From Clostridia bacterium (GTDB lineage Bacteria > Bacillota > Clostridia > Oscillospirales > Acutalibacteraceae), in the NCBI GenBank assembly GCA_024404115.1, contig JAKSQM010000001.1, positions 310,001-374,000 on the forward strand: 64,000 bases of DNA. Reading direction: 5' to 3'. Made by a program: the position numbers and the translations under genes. Shown here one piece after another: positions 48,717 through 58,029 of this stretch. The notes under the pieces are model-generated. The model had not been told where the DNA came from. It was given only the letters and a program-made list of their open reading frames with translations, and did not search any database. Each line of letters opens with the position of its first letter. Position 1 is the first letter of the stretch.

Positions 48717-49367
48717 ATGATTAACATTGATGAATTAAAATTTGATGAAAAGGGTCTTATCCCTGCAATTGTTGTTGACGCAGTTTCAAAGCAGGTGCTT
48801 ACCCTTGCTTATATGAACAAAGAAAGTCTTGCAATTTCACTTGAAAAGGAGCTTACCTGCTTCTGGAGCCGTTCCCGTCAGGAGCTTTGGCTCAAAGGCG
48901 AAACAAGCGGAAATTATCAGCATATCGTTTCAATCACAGCAGATTGCGATAAAGACGCACTTGTTGTTATGGTTGAGCCAGACGGCCCTGCCTGCCACCT
49001 TGGCACAAAGTCATGCTTTGAAAATCCCGTTTTCCAGAGCGAGGAACGCCACGAATTCTCTTATGAGGGACTTATGAAGCTCATCGAGGGCAGAAAGACA
49101 GAGAAAAAAGAGGGTTCATACACAACATACCTCTTTGAAAAAGGTCTTGATAAAATCCTCAAAAAGGTTGGCGAGGAATGCACAGAGGTTATTATCGCCG
49201 CCAAAGCAGAGGATAAAAAAGAAACAATCTATGAAATTGCGGACCTTGCATACCACACAATGGTGCTTATGATTCAGCAGGGCATCAGCCTTGAGGATAT
49301 TCACAAGGAGCTTGCATCCCGCCATGTAATCGACCATAAGGTTAAGCAGGAAAAAATGACATCATAA
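48717..49367 (+). CDS. hisI: Bifunctional phosphoribosyl-AMP cyclohydrolase / phosphoribosyl-ATP pyrophosphatase
   Basis: 216 residues, ATG after AAGGAGCG. The N-terminal half is the cyclohydrolase ([40 protein letters not shown]), the C-terminal half the pyrophosphatase ([20 protein letters not shown]). Also called hisIE. It carries out steps 2 and 3 of the pathway. Last gene of the operon. Confidence 0.96.
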   Translation: MINIDELKFDEKGLIPAIVVDAVSKQVLTLAYMNKESLAISLEKELTCFWSRSRQELWLKGETSGNYQHIVSITADCDKDALVVMVEPDGPACHLGTKSCFENPVFQSEERHEFSYEGLMKLIEGRKTEKKEGSYTTYLFEKGLDKILKKVGEECTEVIIAAKAEDKKETIYEIADLAYHTMVLMIQQGISLEDIHKELASRHVIDHKVKQEKMTS

Positions 49368-49372
49368 AAATC

Positions 49373-49396
49373 GCCTCCCACATCGGGAGGCTTTTT
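49373..49396 (+). terminator. his operon terminator
   Basis: GCCTCCC (49373-49379), short loop, GGGAGGC (49385-49391), TTTTT. Confidence 0.92.
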
Positions 49397-49473
49397 AATG
49401 AGCGTATTTACTTTTTTTATTTGTTGTATTATAATACTATTAGTTGTAAATATTTTGATATGTGGTGATAATG

Positions 49474-51432
49474 ATGAAAGCCAAAAACAAAATCCTGAAA
49501 ATATTATTCAGTGCAATAATATCCTTTGTTTTGTGTGTATGTGTTCAGTTAACAATTCACCTTAATAAGCATTCATGGCAGGTTGTTATGCTTGCTGTTG
49601 TTTTTGCAGTTAGCTTCGCTGTCTCTTTAATATTAAAGCATAGTTTTAAAAGATATATTGTATCAATAGTTTCAATTTTAACTGCAACAGGGATATTTTT
49701 CGGTGCCTTTTTTGGTGTTTATAAATATTACAAGCCACTTTCACAATATTCAAATCCTGATGAATATACAGACTTGTGCAAAGATAAAACAATACTTTTA
49801 GTTGTTCCGCATCAGGATGATGACCTTAATATTTCATCTGGAATGATAGACATCCTTGCCAAAAATAGCAGCAGGGTTTTCATTGTGTTTACTACAAACG
49901 GCGATGCTTACGGCCTTGGCGAAACAAGGCTTAACGAAAGTCTTAATGTTGCAAAACAATATAATATTCCCGAAAGCAATATAATATTTTTAGGTTATCC
50001 TAATGAGTTAGACCCCTGTTCGCAGAGTCTGTATAATTCAGAACCAGATGAAAAGGTTACATCAAAAATCGGCAGAACTGAAACATATGGTTTAGAAAAT
50101 CATCCTGCTTATAGAGAGGGAATACCTTATACCAGAAATAATTTAAAGAGCGATTTAATCAGTGCCATCCTTGAAGTGAAACCTGATATTATCTTCGCTG
50201 TTGATTGTGATTTTCATCCCGACCACAGAATGACTTCGTTAATTTTTGAAGAGTCAATGGGAGAGATTCTGGCTAAAAATACTGAATATAAACCGTTGGT
50301 ATTCAAAACATTTGCATATTGCACATCATTTTATGGTATTTTTGATTTTTATCAAAAAAATATCTTCTCAACAAAAGTGGAATGTAAAGACGGTTTAATT
50401 CCGAATATAAACATCTATAAATGGTCTGAAAGGGTAAGATTCCCTGTTTCATCTGCCAGCCTTTCACGTTATATTGAAAACACATCAACTTATAATGCAC
50501 TTAGCTTATATGCTTCTCAGTATATTATTTATCAGGCGGAGGGTGCTATTAACGGCGATAGAGTTTTTTGGAAAAGAGATACGAATTCTATTCTGTATAA
50601 TGCTGAAATTAACGCTTCATCTGGAAACGCATCGCTGTTAAACAATTTTAAATTGCTTGATTTCAATGATGTGGTTCCAATTGACGCTGTACCTTTTGAC
50701 GGAGTATGGGTTCCGCTAAGCACCGATAAAGAAAAAAAGGTAATAATAAATCTTGCAGAACCTTCAGATATTTCTGAAATACGCCTTTATGACAATCCGT
50801 CGCTTGATGATAATATTCTCAAAGCAGAGATTACATTTGATGACGGAACAACCATAGAAACTCAGGAGCTTCAATCCAACGGTTCAGCAACTAAAATAAC
50901 CTGCAATCAGAAAAATGTAAAATCATTTGAGGTTTCAATTAAAGAATCAAAAGGTCAGCAGGCAGGATTTACAGAAATTGAAGCGTATAAAGATGTTGAT
51001 GACAGCAGCAATTTTGTTCATATAATGAAAGTCGTTAACAGTAATGACGATTTTGTATATGATTATTATATTGATAAGAGCGGCAGCGAAGAGTTTTCGC
51101 TTTATAAATATAACTGTGCTCCTGTAAAAGATACTGATTATGAAATCACTTGCGATAACAGCAATTGTACCGCAGAAATATCAAATGGAGTGTTGAAAAT
51201 AAATTGCCCAAAAGGAAACAGGTGCACCGTTTCAATTGCGGATAAAGTAAATGGCTTGGTTGATACTGTTGTATTTTCAAATCCACGAGATGCTTTTATG
51301 AGAAATCTTGCTCAAAGATTTGACAAAATGTATAGTCAAAAGTATAGTATCGAAAATCAAAAGAAATACTACTATGAAACAAAGTCCGAAATCTATAAAT
51401 TCATTTTTGATAAAAGTTCATTAAATTTCTAA
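49474..51432 (+). CDS. Membrane-anchored PIG-L (LmbE-like) deacetylase with C-terminal β-sandwich domain
   Basis: About 652 residues; ATG 49474 gives the best spacing to GGTGAT, and ATG 49471 and GTG 49462 are alternatives. Three hydrophobic segments in residues 1-85 place the rest outside the cell. The PIG-L metal site is clear: VVPHQDDDLN at ~110-119 and HPDH at ~248-251. Residues ~400-500 look like a discoidin/F5-8-type carbohydrate-binding domain (PSDISEIRLYDNPSLDDNIL). PIG-L enzymes remove acetyl from N-acetylglucosaminyl compounds; a wall or surface glycan is the likely substrate. A+T-richer than the his genes. Confidence 0.82.
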   Translation: MKAKNKILKILFSAIISFVLCVCVQLTIHLNKHSWQVVMLAVVFAVSFAVSLILKHSFKRYIVSIVSILTATGIFFGAFFGVYKYYKPLSQYSNPDEYTDLCKDKTILLVVPHQDDDLNISSGMIDILAKNSSRVFIVFTTNGDAYGLGETRLNESLNVAKQYNIPESNIIFLGYPNELDPCSQSLYNSEPDEKVTSKIGRTETYGLENHPAYREGIPYTRNNLKSDLISAILEVKPDIIFAVDCDFHPDHRMTSLIFEESMGEILAKNTEYKPLVFKTFAYCTSFYGIFDFYQKNIFSTKVECKDGLIPNINIYKWSERVRFPVSSASLSRYIENTSTYNALSLYASQYIIYQAEGAINGDRVFWKRDTNSILYNAEINASSGNASLLNNFKLLDFNDVVPIDAVPFDGVWVPLSTDKEKKVIINLAEPSDISEIRLYDNPSLDDNILKAEITFDDGTTIETQELQSNGSATKITCNQKNVKSFEVSIKESKGQQAGFTEIEAYKDVDDSSNFVHIMKVVNSNDDFVYDYYIDKSGSEEFSLYKYNCAPVKDTDYEITCDNSNCTAEISNGVLKINCPKGNRCTVSIADKVNGLVDTVVFSNPRDAFMRNLAQRFDKMYSQKYSIENQKKYYYETKSEIYKFIFDKSSLNF

Positions 51433-51514
51433 AATAGAAGCAAAAACCGTGGAAAATATAGTAAATTTTACTTGAAGCAATCGCTTCGGTACAATAAAAA
51501 TTGGGGGTTTTAAA

Positions 51515-51904
51515 ATGTCAGATTTAAACGACAAAATCAATGAATTCACCAACACACCCGACACCACAGCAGAGTATGACCCTGAGGACATCGAAAAGAG
51601 CCGAGTAATTTCAGTTTTCGCTTATCTTTCATGGCTCGTTATTATTCCTCTTATTGCTGGTAAAGATTCAAAATTCGCAAAGTTCCATGTGAATCAGGGA
51701 CTTGTTCTTGCAATTGTTGAAATTGCCTGCTCCGTTATCACTGGCATACTTAAAGATGTTCCGATTGTTGGCTTCATTTTCAGCATCGCCAGCAGCCTTA
51801 TCGGCCTTGCCTGCCTTATTCTTGCAATCCTCGGCATTATCAATGCTGTCAGCGGCAAAGCTAAAGAGCTTCCTATCATCGGCAAAATTAAATTACTTAA
51901 ATAA
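51515..51904 (+). CDS. Tic20/DUF4870-like small membrane protein
   Basis: 129 residues. Acidic N-terminus, then three or four hydrophobic helices: VISVFAYLSWLVIIPLIAG, then KFAKFHVNQGLVLAIVEIAC and IVGFIFSIASSLIGLACLIL. The FHVNQGLVL segment is typical of DUF4870/Tic20-like proteins, whose job in bacteria is unknown. ATG after GGGGGTTTT. Stands alone with its own terminator. Confidence 0.82.
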   Translation: MSDLNDKINEFTNTPDTTAEYDPEDIEKSRVISVFAYLSWLVIIPLIAGKDSKFAKFHVNQGLVLAIVEIACSVITGILKDVPIVGFIFSIASSLIGLACLILAILGIINAVSGKAKELPIIGKIKLLK

Positions 51905-51916
51905 TCCAATCAGCAG

Positions 51917-51946
51917 TCGGCTCTCCAGACGGGGAGCCGATTTTTT
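51917..51946 (+). terminator. Intrinsic terminator after the Tic20-like gene
   Basis: TCGGCTCTCC (51917-51926), AGAC loop, GGGGAGCCGA (51931-51940), then TTTTTT. Confidence 0.92.
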
Positions 51947-51988
51947 GTGCTGTTTTTCGGCACATTTTAAAAGCGACCGTATAATACC

Positions 51989-52016
51989 TTGAAAAATTTT
52001 CATATTATGTTAAAAT
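51989..52016 (+). promoter_or_regulatory. Promoter of the lipoprotein gene, twin of 53174-53201
   Basis: TTGAAA (51989-51994), 16-base spacer, TAAAAT (52011-52016). The spacer and flanks (TTCAT, ATATGTTAAAATAT-like) closely match the promoter of the lipase-like gene. Confidence 0.7.
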
Positions 52017-52036
52017 ATCTGTTGGAAGGTGATTTT

Positions 52037-53065
52037 ATGAAAAAAATTATTTCGCTGATACTGGTTGCAATTATGCTTTTCTCATTCACTGCCTGTACTC
52101 CTCAAAAATTCAGAGTTGCAGGGGATAGAAAAATCCTTAAAAAATTCTCTGATACTATGACAATCGAAGAAATTTTTAAGGATATTGAGAATGTTGACCT
52201 TTACCACAAAATGAATACAGAGGGTCTTTCGCAGGAAATTACTGAAAATGAGGAAAGCGCTACCACAGACATAATCCTGAAGGATGCTGACGGCAATATC
52301 GTTTATGAAACAGGCAAAGGCTACGGCGAGGAGTTTTTTGAATATCACACCAAGTCTGTTTCGGGCAAGGATATTGTGTGCAATTATGTTGACGAGGGAT
52401 ATAAGTCAGTGTTTATTGACTGCGACAGTTATTATGTCAGTCTTACGAATCTTGATAAATCAGAGCCGTTTGGTGCAGAGAGAGTTTATGTTGAGTCAAA
52501 AACAGGAGATAAGTCGATTCTTAACAATTGTATCTGCTATGAGTATGTTGATAAATGGATTCCAAACGCATATTTTGCAGATGAAAAAGGTTATCATCTT
52601 TACTCTACCTATATAGACAATATCGGCTGGGCAAAATCAGTTGACTATATTAAGTATGAGCGCCTTACAGAGAAGCCGAATACCGACACAAAAATCCTCA
52701 CCGCAAAGGAGCTTACAATCAAGCCTGAATTTGTTTTTGGCAAACATAAATACAGCTATCTTGATGAAATCACAGGTCAGTGGTATCTGACAGCCGACTT
52801 TGTTCTCACCTTTGAAACAGAGAAAGACCGTGAAAACTTTATGAAAAAGTATAACATCAAGCCTTCCTCAACCAGTGGCAATGAAGATGAATATATAACA
52901 CTTCGCACAGGTGAAATCACCGTCCCCATTGCAGAGAATTGTAAAGGCTTTAAAAAATCACTGGATACATTTGAAGTTGACGATTATACATATAATTCAG
53001 TTTCGGTAAATGATAAAGGCGAAATCACAGAGCTTTCATCAAGTTCAAATTACAGCTATTATTGA
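52037..53065 (+). CDS. Putative lipoprotein of unknown function
   Basis: 342 residues from ATG 52037 (GGAAGGTGA upstream); the frame runs back to 51989, but that part covers the promoter. Lipobox FTAC with the lipidated cysteine near residue 19. The rest is a soluble, charged domain, β-rich in look, without motifs I recognise. It shares near-identical promoter sequence with the exported lipase-like gene next door. Confidence 0.8.
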   Translation: MKKIISLILVAIMLFSFTACTPQKFRVAGDRKILKKFSDTMTIEEIFKDIENVDLYHKMNTEGLSQEITENEESATTDIILKDADGNIVYETGKGYGEEFFEYHTKSVSGKDIVCNYVDEGYKSVFIDCDSYYVSLTNLDKSEPFGAERVYVESKTGDKSILNNCICYEYVDKWIPNAYFADEKGYHLYSTYIDNIGWAKSVDYIKYERLTEKPNTDTKILTAKELTIKPEFVFGKHKYSYLDEITGQWYLTADFVLTFETEKDRENFMKKYNIKPSSTSGNEDEYITLRTGEITVPIAENCKGFKKSLDTFEVDDYTYNSVSVNDKGEITELSSSSNYSYY

Positions 53066-53072
53066 TAAATTA

Positions 53073-53115
53073 AACGAGCTTCATTCCATATTGGTGTGAG
53101 GCTCGTTATTTTTTT
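53073..53115 (+). terminator. Intrinsic terminator after the lipoprotein gene
   Basis: AACGAGC (53073-53079) pairs with GCTCGTT (53101-53107), followed by ATTTTTTT; the long loop has some further pairing. Confidence 0.75.
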
Positions 53116-53173
53116 GCGTTGATTGTACCTTTTCGACAATATTATACTTTTATTTTTATATATTTCACCATTC

Positions 53174-53201
53174 TTGAAAATAATTCATAATATGTTAAAA
53201 T
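53174..53201 (+). promoter_or_regulatory. Promoter of the lipase-like gene
   Basis: TTGAAA (53174-53179), 16-base spacer, TAAAAT (53196-53201), 23 bases before the ATG. Twin of 51989-52016. Confidence 0.7.
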
Positions 53202-53224
53202 ATATGTCGAAAGGTGGTTAAATA

Positions 53225-55126
53225 ATGAAAAAATTTATTTGTATATTTATGGCTTTGGTGCTTGTGCTGTCCACATCCGTCTGCGCATTTGCAGAGAAGC
53301 CAAAGAAAGACAACGAATACCCCGTCATTATGGTTGCAGGCTATTCCTCAAGCAAGCTGATGATGACAGATGACAAGGGCAATGTATCGCAGGCTTGGGG
53401 CGGATTTGATATTCAGGCAATTATTTCTTACCTTTTAAATTTTATCCTTTTTGATAAACGAGCCAAAGAGGCTTTTTCAACCTTCACAGATGAGCAGATT
53501 GCCAAAAATGTTGGCGGAGCTGTTACCGACCTTTTTGGTCATCTTGCACTTGATGATGGCGGCAACAGCATCAATAATATCAAGCCATATCTCACCACAG
53601 CAGAGGAAAGCTCCACAAAAGCACTTGTTGAGCAGGGCAAGGATTTTTACATAACCGAACCCGAAATTCAGGCAGAGATTGCAAACCGCATGGGCGGTTA
53701 TGATATGCTCTATACTTTCAATTGTGATTTCAGATTAGGCACTGTTGAATGTGCAAAGGAGCTTGACAGATTCATTGAAGATGTTCTTAAAACTACAGGC
53801 AGTGAAAAGGTCAATATTTATGCTGTCAGCCACGGCGGACAGACCACCGCAACATATCTTTCACTTTACGGCTACAAAAAGCAGGTGAATAACGCTGTTC
53901 TCACTGTTCCTGCAATTGGCGGTGCGGCACTTGCCTATGACATTCTTTCTGGCACAGCCACACTTGACGAAGAAAACCTTGTTCGCTTTATAGAGCATGG
54001 CATGATGTGGGAGCCTGACCTGCACTGGCTTGTTCAAAGTCAGCCTCTTAAAAGAATTGATAACATCATCAAGCTCGTCATTCCCTACGTCCTTGACGGT
54101 GCTTTGGGCAACTGGGGCAGCCTTTGGGATTTCATCCCTGCCCAATATTATGAAGATGTTAAGGCTCTGCGACTTGACCCCGTTAAGAATAAAGAGCTTA
54201 TAGAAAAGTCAGATTATGTTCATTATGAGCTGATGCCAAACTTCGGCGAAAACCTCAGAAAAGCAAGGGACGAATACGGCGTTGATGTGAGCATTCTTGC
54301 AGGCACAGATAACGGTGCTGTAACAGGCTTGCAGGAAAATTCAGATTCAATCATCACCACAAACGCTTCAACAGGCGCAACTGTTGCACCCTTCGGCAAA
54401 AAATTTGCAGAGGGCTATACCGCAATTAACGGCGACAATTCATATGTTTCGCCCTCAATGACAATTGACGCTTCAACTGCTTATCTGCCCGATAACACAT
54501 GGTTTGTCAGCGGACTTTTCCACGGTATGACAATCAAGGATGAATACACCACCGAGCTTGTAATGAAGCTTCTTCTTACAGACGATTTAAAGGATGTAAA
54601 TTCTGACCCTGCATATCCGCAGTTCAGAGCAACATCAAATAAAAGCAGTAAGGTTTATTTTGAGTTTAAAGATGCACCAAACGGCAAAATTACAAGCCAA
54701 AACAATACCCTTGTTATAACCAATGTATCAGAAAAGAACAATATGCGACTTCTTGCCGTTACATCAAAGGGTATGGGTGATGTGAAATTTGCGATTCCTA
54801 AAAAGACAGTTCTTGCCCCTCACGAAAGCGTTGAGATTAAATATGACGGTCAGCTGAGAGGGGCAGCAAAAGCCGCCTGCGAGGTAACAGTTTCATATTG
54901 TATGCAGGGGTCTGTAACACCTGTTAATGAAAGAACGCTGTATTTCACTCTTGATAACGGCGAAGCTCCGCAGTATGACGCAAATACCCCCTATATGACC
55001 CTCGGTGTATATGGCAGCGATTCCACTTTGCAAAAGGCATTTTCAGAAAAACTTGCCACAGTGTGGTACGCAAAAATCCTTAAACTTCTGATGAATATAT
55101 TCCTTTACACTTTAAAACTTGCATAA
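53225..55126 (+). CDS. Exported α/β-hydrolase (lipase/acyltransferase-like)
   Basis: 633 residues, ATG after CGAAAGGTGG. Signal peptide residues 1-23 (FICIFMALVLVLSTSVCAFA). Oxyanion region PVIMVAGYSSSKL near residue 35, nucleophile S202 in IYAVSHGGQTTAT (AxSxG type), with LCAT/PlaB-lipase-like order. A likely acid/His pair lies later (DNTWFVSGLFHGM, near residues 423-435). The C-terminal ~170 residues form a β-sandwich (KVYFEFKDAPNGKITSQNNT) ending in a hydrophobic helix (KILKLLMNIFLYTLKLA) that may keep it at the membrane. Substrate unknown; lipid or ester. Confidence 0.82.
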   Translation: MKKFICIFMALVLVLSTSVCAFAEKPKKDNEYPVIMVAGYSSSKLMMTDDKGNVSQAWGGFDIQAIISYLLNFILFDKRAKEAFSTFTDEQIAKNVGGAVTDLFGHLALDDGGNSINNIKPYLTTAEESSTKALVEQGKDFYITEPEIQAEIANRMGGYDMLYTFNCDFRLGTVECAKELDRFIEDVLKTTGSEKVNIYAVSHGGQTTATYLSLYGYKKQVNNAVLTVPAIGGAALAYDILSGTATLDEENLVRFIEHGMMWEPDLHWLVQSQPLKRIDNIIKLVIPYVLDGALGNWGSLWDFIPAQYYEDVKALRLDPVKNKELIEKSDYVHYELMPNFGENLRKARDEYGVDVSILAGTDNGAVTGLQENSDSIITTNASTGATVAPFGKKFAEGYTAINGDNSYVSPSMTIDASTAYLPDNTWFVSGLFHGMTIKDEYTTELVMKLLLTDDLKDVNSDPAYPQFRATSNKSSKVYFEFKDAPNGKITSQNNTLVITNVSEKNNMRLLAVTSKGMGDVKFAIPKKTVLAPHESVEIKYDGQLRGAAKAACEVTVSYCMQGSVTPVNERTLYFTLDNGEAPQYDANTPYMTLGVYGSDSTLQKAFSEKLATVWYAKILKLLMNIFLYTLKLA

Positions 55127-55130
55127 AATT

Positions 55131-55165
55131 AAGGACTGCATTCCTTTTGGTTTGCAGTCCTTTCT
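55131..55165. terminator. Bidirectional terminator between lipase-like and GH20 genes
   Basis: AAGGACTGCA (55131-55140) pairs with TGCAGTCCTT (55153-55162). T-rich on the plus side, and AATTTTAT on the minus side. Confidence 0.8.
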
Positions 55166-55166
55166 G

Positions 55167-56594
55167 TTATAACAATGTATAATCGCCAACCTGTGTTTTT
55201 GACCAGCCAGCTTTTCTGTAATCTCCATTTACGGGGAAAACTTTGCGCACAACTGTTGCCGTATGCGTGCCAAAGAACGCAGGCTGTGGCAGTGTGTCTT
55301 TCGTGCAGCTGCTCCATGCAAGATATGCCGCCTTGCCCACATCACGCATACCAATGGTGTGGCTGTTCCATGTGGTGTGCATTATGCCCATAAGCTCCGC
55401 CGACTTTGCGGTGCCTACGCAGGGGGTGATTGAATCGCACTTCACAGTGAAATCCCACGGGCAGAGAAGCGTGTCAAATCCCGCATTTTTAAATGTGAGA
55501 GCTGTTTCAACAGGCTCTTCCTTAACATTATATTGCCAGTCGGCTATGATAATATCACGGCTGAGGTCAGATAAAATAAGCTTCTCAATTTTTTCGCTTT
55601 GGCAGTTTGTGATGTAGCTGTTGTTCGTTTCATATTTCTCTCTTTTTGCAATGAGCATATCGCCCCAAACAATGGCTCGTCTGCCAAATCCTTTAAGCTC
55701 CTGTGCAATTCCGTTAAGGTAAGATGTCAGAACGGTGTAGTTTTCTTCTGTGATTTCAACATTGTATGCCTCATCACATCCAAGGTGAAAGTATTCGCCC
55801 TCACCGCAAAGGTCAATAAGCTCTGTGCGTATTTTCCTCAAAAGCTCAAGAGTGTCTTTGTTTTTCAGATTCCACACCCATCCGTCATCGCTGAAAAGTG
55901 GCTGAAGCCTTGGATTCTGGTCAAGCACAACATGCTTGCCGTGAATAACTCTGCTGGCAGAGGCATGCCCCCAGTGGTTAAACATAGGTATAATCTCAAT
56001 GCCAAGCTGGTTTGCCATTTTGAAAAGCGGACGAATCTGCTCCTTTGTGTAGCCGTGGCTCCAGCTCAGCTCTTTAAGGCAATCATATTTAAACATACCC
56101 CAAAACTCAACAACAATGTGTGTGTATTTCAATGCACCGCAAAGGCGAATGAATCTGTCCAGCTCCCACAGCTCCGTTTCGGGGAAAATGCAGAAATGCA
56201 CCATCTGATTTTTTAATGTAGGCTTCTCTTTAAACACACCGCAGGGGATTTCAAACTCTGCGCTGTCATCAGTGATTTTTGTTGCCTTAATCTGATGCAG
56301 AAGCGTCATAAATCCGTTGATTAACCCCTTTTCGCTGTCGCCAACAATTGTGAATCCGCCTTTTTCAACACTCACTGCGTATTGATTACCATCAAGTGTC
56401 GGCATTTCAGCTTCGCCAACCGAAAAAATCAACTCGTCAACAGGCGTTATCTTAACTTCACCTGCCTGACAGCAAAATCCGCTCCAGAATTCCTTAATAA
56501 ATTTATTGTCAAGGCACTTGTTTGCTTTGGCAGAAACCTCTGACCCGAACACAAATTTATCATCACTTTTAATTGTATATTGTGGAATAAACAT
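55167..56594 (-). CDS. GH20-type β-N-acetylhexosaminidase
   Basis: 475 residues from ATG 56594, with GGGAGGG upstream. The frame stays open to 57101, but those codons lie over the 5' end of murT on the other strand and are not coding. An N-terminal α/β domain (~1-125) precedes a TIM barrel; the GH20 catalytic Asp-Glu pair is D274-E275 in FHLGCDEAYN. FNHWGHAS is a barrel loop. No signal peptide: the enzyme seems cytosolic and would act on imported chitobiose-like or muropeptide GlcNAc-containing sugars. Confidence 0.88.
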   Translation of the reverse strand: MFIPQYTIKSDDKFVFGSEVSAKANKCLDNKFIKEFWSGFCCQAGEVKITPVDELIFSVGEAEMPTLDGNQYAVSVEKGGFTIVGDSEKGLINGFMTLLHQIKATKITDDSAEFEIPCGVFKEKPTLKNQMVHFCIFPETELWELDRFIRLCGALKYTHIVVEFWGMFKYDCLKELSWSHGYTKEQIRPLFKMANQLGIEIIPMFNHWGHASASRVIHGKHVVLDQNPRLQPLFSDDGWVWNLKNKDTLELLRKIRTELIDLCGEGEYFHLGCDEAYNVEITEENYTVLTSYLNGIAQELKGFGRRAIVWGDMLIAKREKYETNNSYITNCQSEKIEKLILSDLSRDIIIADWQYNVKEEPVETALTFKNAGFDTLLCPWDFTVKCDSITPCVGTAKSAELMGIMHTTWNSHTIGMRDVGKAAYLAWSSCTKDTLPQPAFFGTHTATVVRKVFPVNGDYRKAGWSKTQVGDYTLL

Positions 56595-56705
56595 TGTTCC
56601 CTCCCGGTTGTCTGAATGGCTGTAAAGCACATTTCCGTTTTGCAGATATTGTATTATAACAAAGAATAAATAGCAATAGAATACAGTTCTTTTTCTGCAC
56701 AAATC

Positions 56706-56734
56706 TTGACTTTTAGGGGATTTTGTGTTAAAAA
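56706..56734 (+). promoter_or_regulatory. Probable murT-gatD promoter
   Basis: TTGACT (56706-56711), 17-base spacer, TAAAAA (56729-56734). On the opposite strand a TATAAT near 56650 could serve the GH20 gene, but its -35 box is weak. Confidence 0.5.
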
Positions 56735-56793
56735 TTATATAGGTGTGGTTTGACCGCATCACAAAAAAATAAAACGATTGAAAGAATTTTAAA

Positions 56794-58029
56794 ATGAAAG
56801 CATTAAGTATATTGCTCGGCAAGAGCGTAAAAAAAATTGCACAGCTTAAAGGCTCCAACGGCTCTGCGCTTCCGGGGCTTCTTGTTGAAAAAACAGACCG
56901 TGATTTTGTCAGAAAGGTGCTCAAAAACCTGCCATATGGTGTTGTTGTTGTTTCGGGTACTAACGGCAAAACCACCACAACCAAAATCATCACCGAGCTT
57001 CTTGAAAAGCAGGGCTTAAAGGTATTCACCAATAAAACAGGCAGTAACTTTGTCCGTGGTGTTATCTCTGCAATTCTTGATTCTATCAGCTTCACAGGCA
57101 AGTTTGATTATGACATTGCCGTGCTGGAGCTTGATGAAGCATATTCAGTTAAATTCTGCGAGGTTGCAGATGTTGACTATGCGCTTCTTCTCAATGTTCA
57201 GCGTGATCAGCTTGATAGATTTGGTGAAATCGACTACACAGCGGAGCTTCTTCAGAAGCTTGCATCTCATGTTAAAAAGACAGTTGTCCTTAACCGTGAA
57301 GATCCGAGAGTTTCAAAGATTGAAGCTAAGAATAAATCATTCTTCGGTCTTAGCGAAAAAATGATGAGCTTCTTCCCGTCAGATGACTGCCTTCTTTCAA
57401 AAGAGGATTTCCGTGTATCCACCACAAAAGCAAAGGTTATTTTTGAATCCCTTGAGGGTAGAGAAGCAGAGTATTCTATGGACGGTCAGAAATGTTCATG
57501 CCACCTTACCCTCAAAGGCAATTACAATGCCTATAATGCGGCAGGTGCGCTGGCTCTTTGCCTTGAAATTCTGCCCGATGTTCCATTTGAAAAGCTGGTT
57601 GGCGACCTTGCAAATATTAAATCTGCATTCGGCAGAGGTGAGGATTTTGTAATCAACGGCAAAAATGTTGAGCTTCTCCTTGTTAAGAATCCCTCCGCAT
57701 TCCAGCTGAGCCTTACATCCTTTGCGGATGACGATTATGATTATATGATTTGCATTAACGATAATGATGCTGACGGCAGAGATGTTTCATGGCTGTGGAA
57801 TGTTGATTTTGATTGCCTCAGAGAGGTTAAATATGTCAGCGGAATCCGTGCAGCAGATATGGCATTGAGATTAAAATATGACGGTGTAAAAGTGGGTGTA
57901 ATTGAAGAGAATCTTGAAAAAGCACTTAACGGCTTCACAAGCGAGGGCGACAAGCCAAAGCGCATATTCTCCACATACACATCAATGCTTGAATTAAGAA
58001 AAATAATTTTAGGGAAGAGCCTTATATGA
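56794..58029 (+). CDS. murT: Lipid II isoglutaminyl synthase, MurT subunit
   Basis: 411 residues. Mur-ligase ATP site SGTNGKTTTTK near residue 54, NVQRDQLDRFGEIDYT, and the late motif DADGRDVSWLWNVDF with the Asp that completes the GatD active site in S. aureus. MurT activates the D-Glu carboxyl of lipid II for amidation. The Cys4 zinc-ribbon insertion of many MurT proteins is not recognisable: between residues ~200 and 250 there is only CSCH and a lone Cys, no pair of CxxC. Overlaps gatD by ATGA. Ribosome site weak. Confidence 0.93.
   Translation: MKALSILLGKSVKKIAQLKGSNGSALPGLLVEKTDRDFVRKVLKNLPYGVVVVSGTNGKTTTTKIITELLEKQGLKVFTNKTGSNFVRGVISAILDSISFTGKFDYDIAVLELDEAYSVKFCEVADVDYALLLNVQRDQLDRFGEIDYTAELLQKLASHVKKTVVLNREDPRVSKIEAKNKSFFGLSEKMMSFFPSDDCLLSKEDFRVSTTKAKVIFESLEGREAEYSMDGQKCSCHLTLKGNYNAYNAAGALALCLEILPDVPFEKLVGDLANIKSAFGRGEDFVINGKNVELLLVKNPSAFQLSLTSFADDDYDYMICINDNDADGRDVSWLWNVDFDCLREVKYVSGIRAADMALRLKYDGVKVGVIEENLEKALNGFTSEGDKPKRIFSTYTSMLELRKIILGKSLI

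Noticed and set aside
56595-57101. N-terminal extension of the GH20 gene (169 more codons)
   Set aside because: It overlaps murT, which is certain, on the other strand, and a strong ribosome site and conserved start exist at 56594.
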